A stretch of DNA of 64,000 bases from Pseudomonas sp. CBZ-4. Lineage in GTDB: Bacteria; Pseudomonadota; Gammaproteobacteria; Pseudomonadales; Pseudomonadaceae. Under the pieces are notes generated by a model. It was not told the origin of the DNA, searched no databases, and saw only the letters and a list, made by a program, of their open reading frames with translations. The stretch lies in contig NZ_ANNV01000175.1 in NCBI RefSeq assembly GCF_000346755.1, positions 62,001-126,000 on the forward strand, written 5' to 3'. This document shows positions 63,604 through 64,000 of the stretch, piece by piece (position 1 is the first letter of the stretch; each line of letters begins with the position of its first letter). The position numbers and the translations under genes were made by a program.

Positions 63604-63708
63604 TCAGAAATAGCGTGCCGGGCAGACGCTTAAGATAGTTTCGCGGGTACAGCCATACCTAATTCAATGTGCCAAGATTAGGCCACCAAGGATGAGTACC
63701 AATCAAAT

Positions 63709-64000
63709 ATGCCTAGTCTTACCTCCGATGCCGATTTCATGCAGCTTGCTCTTGCCCAAGGGCGCTTAGCCTTACCTGGCTGCCTTCCAAACCCGCCAGT
63801 AGGTTGCGTGCTGGTAAAGGACAACGTGGTGATCAGCCAAGGCCATACACAGGCACCTGGGCTCTATCACGCGGAAGCGATGGCGTTAAGCCGATTAGCG
63901 AATGACTGCTCCGGGGTGACAGCATTTGTCACGCTTGAGCCATGCTCTTTTCATGGCCGAACTCCGTCATGCGCGCGGGCACTGATAAACAGTGGGGTCG
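63709..64000 (+). CDS. RibD-like deaminase, partial (continues past window)
   Basis: The first 97 residues of a cytidine/riboflavin deaminase-type protein. FMQLALAQGRLALPGCLPNPPVGCVLVK and the zinc motifs HAEAMAL and EPCSFHGRTPSC match the deaminase half of RibD (diaminohydroxyphosphoribosylaminopyrimidine deaminase). Whether a reductase domain follows is outside the window. It may be an extra copy carried with the mobile region. The ribosome site AAGGATG is somewhat far (about 13 bases). Confidence 0.8.
   Translation, partial: MPSLTSDADFMQLALAQGRLALPGCLPNPPVGCVLVKDNVVISQGHTQAPGLYHAEAMALSRLANDCSGVTAFVTLEPCSFHGRTPSCARALINSGV

Noticed and set aside
60724..63650. AAGATAGT on both sides of the second IS66, as an 8-base target duplication
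   Set aside because: The bases inside the two copies do not form terminal inverted repeats, so it is probably chance.

Overview
The window comes from a Pseudomonas of the fluorescens group. The evidence is high-GC core genes, 'gtgggagc...gctcccac' REP palindromes, and an alkaline protease / type I secretion / RTX lipase cluster typical of that group. I made the calls by reading the sequence and its translations. No database search was run, so family names are recognition-based.

Core half (1-31.8 kb). A DEAH helicase, cut by the window edge, overlaps a FAN1-type VRR-NUC nuclease. A YgdI/YgdR-like lipoprotein follows, then a minus-strand secretion cluster: aprA (serralysin protease), aprI (its inhibitor), aprD-aprE-aprF (ABC exporter, membrane fusion protein, outer-membrane channel) and an RTX lipase. 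One exporter probably serves both secreted enzymes. Next come an amino-acid permease with a DmpA-type aminopeptidase and a divergent LuxR regulator; two small genes, one with an RTX-like segment; and a polyamine-type set (binding protein, cupin, FAD oxidoreductase) beside an NTF2-AraC regulator. After that are a DUF1652 gene, a UvrD-like helicase, pirin, phosphoglucomutase, a MocR regulator beside an unrecognised 483-aa protein with a coupled small ORF, and a divergent oxidoreductase/LysR pair.

Accessory half (31.8-63.7 kb). This is an eroded integrative conjugative element. An integrase N-terminus is joined by deletion to the tail of a TraC-like ATPase. RelBE-like and orphan TacA-like toxin-antitoxin genes, TraU-, TraH- and TraG-like genes, a DUF3742 gene and a MobH relaxase follow. 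Beyond it lies a lower-GC, defence-like island: an ADP-ribosylglycohydrolase, an HNH protein, a TonB receptor fragment, an unknown gene divergent from an Mrr-like nuclease, and a roughly 1,340-residue NACHT-like NTPase with a C-terminal nuclease-like motif. A LexA-boxed yedK/umuDC module separates this from a second set: a 413-aa protein with a degenerate nuclease motif, an IS66 remnant, a DUF3892-like gene, a CBASS-like pair (SLATT membrane protein plus CD-NTase with a sensor domain) and an unrecognised 256-aa gene. A second IS66 element with a broken tnpC and a pRiA4b-like passenger closes the island, and a RibD-like deaminase runs off the end.

The strongest candidates for new biology are the SLATT/CD-NTase module with its flanking unknown genes, and the NACHT-nuclease fusion. 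Short repeats (GGCAG-N4-TCGGCC) flank the defence genes between 43.7 and 52 kb and may mark how they were assembled.
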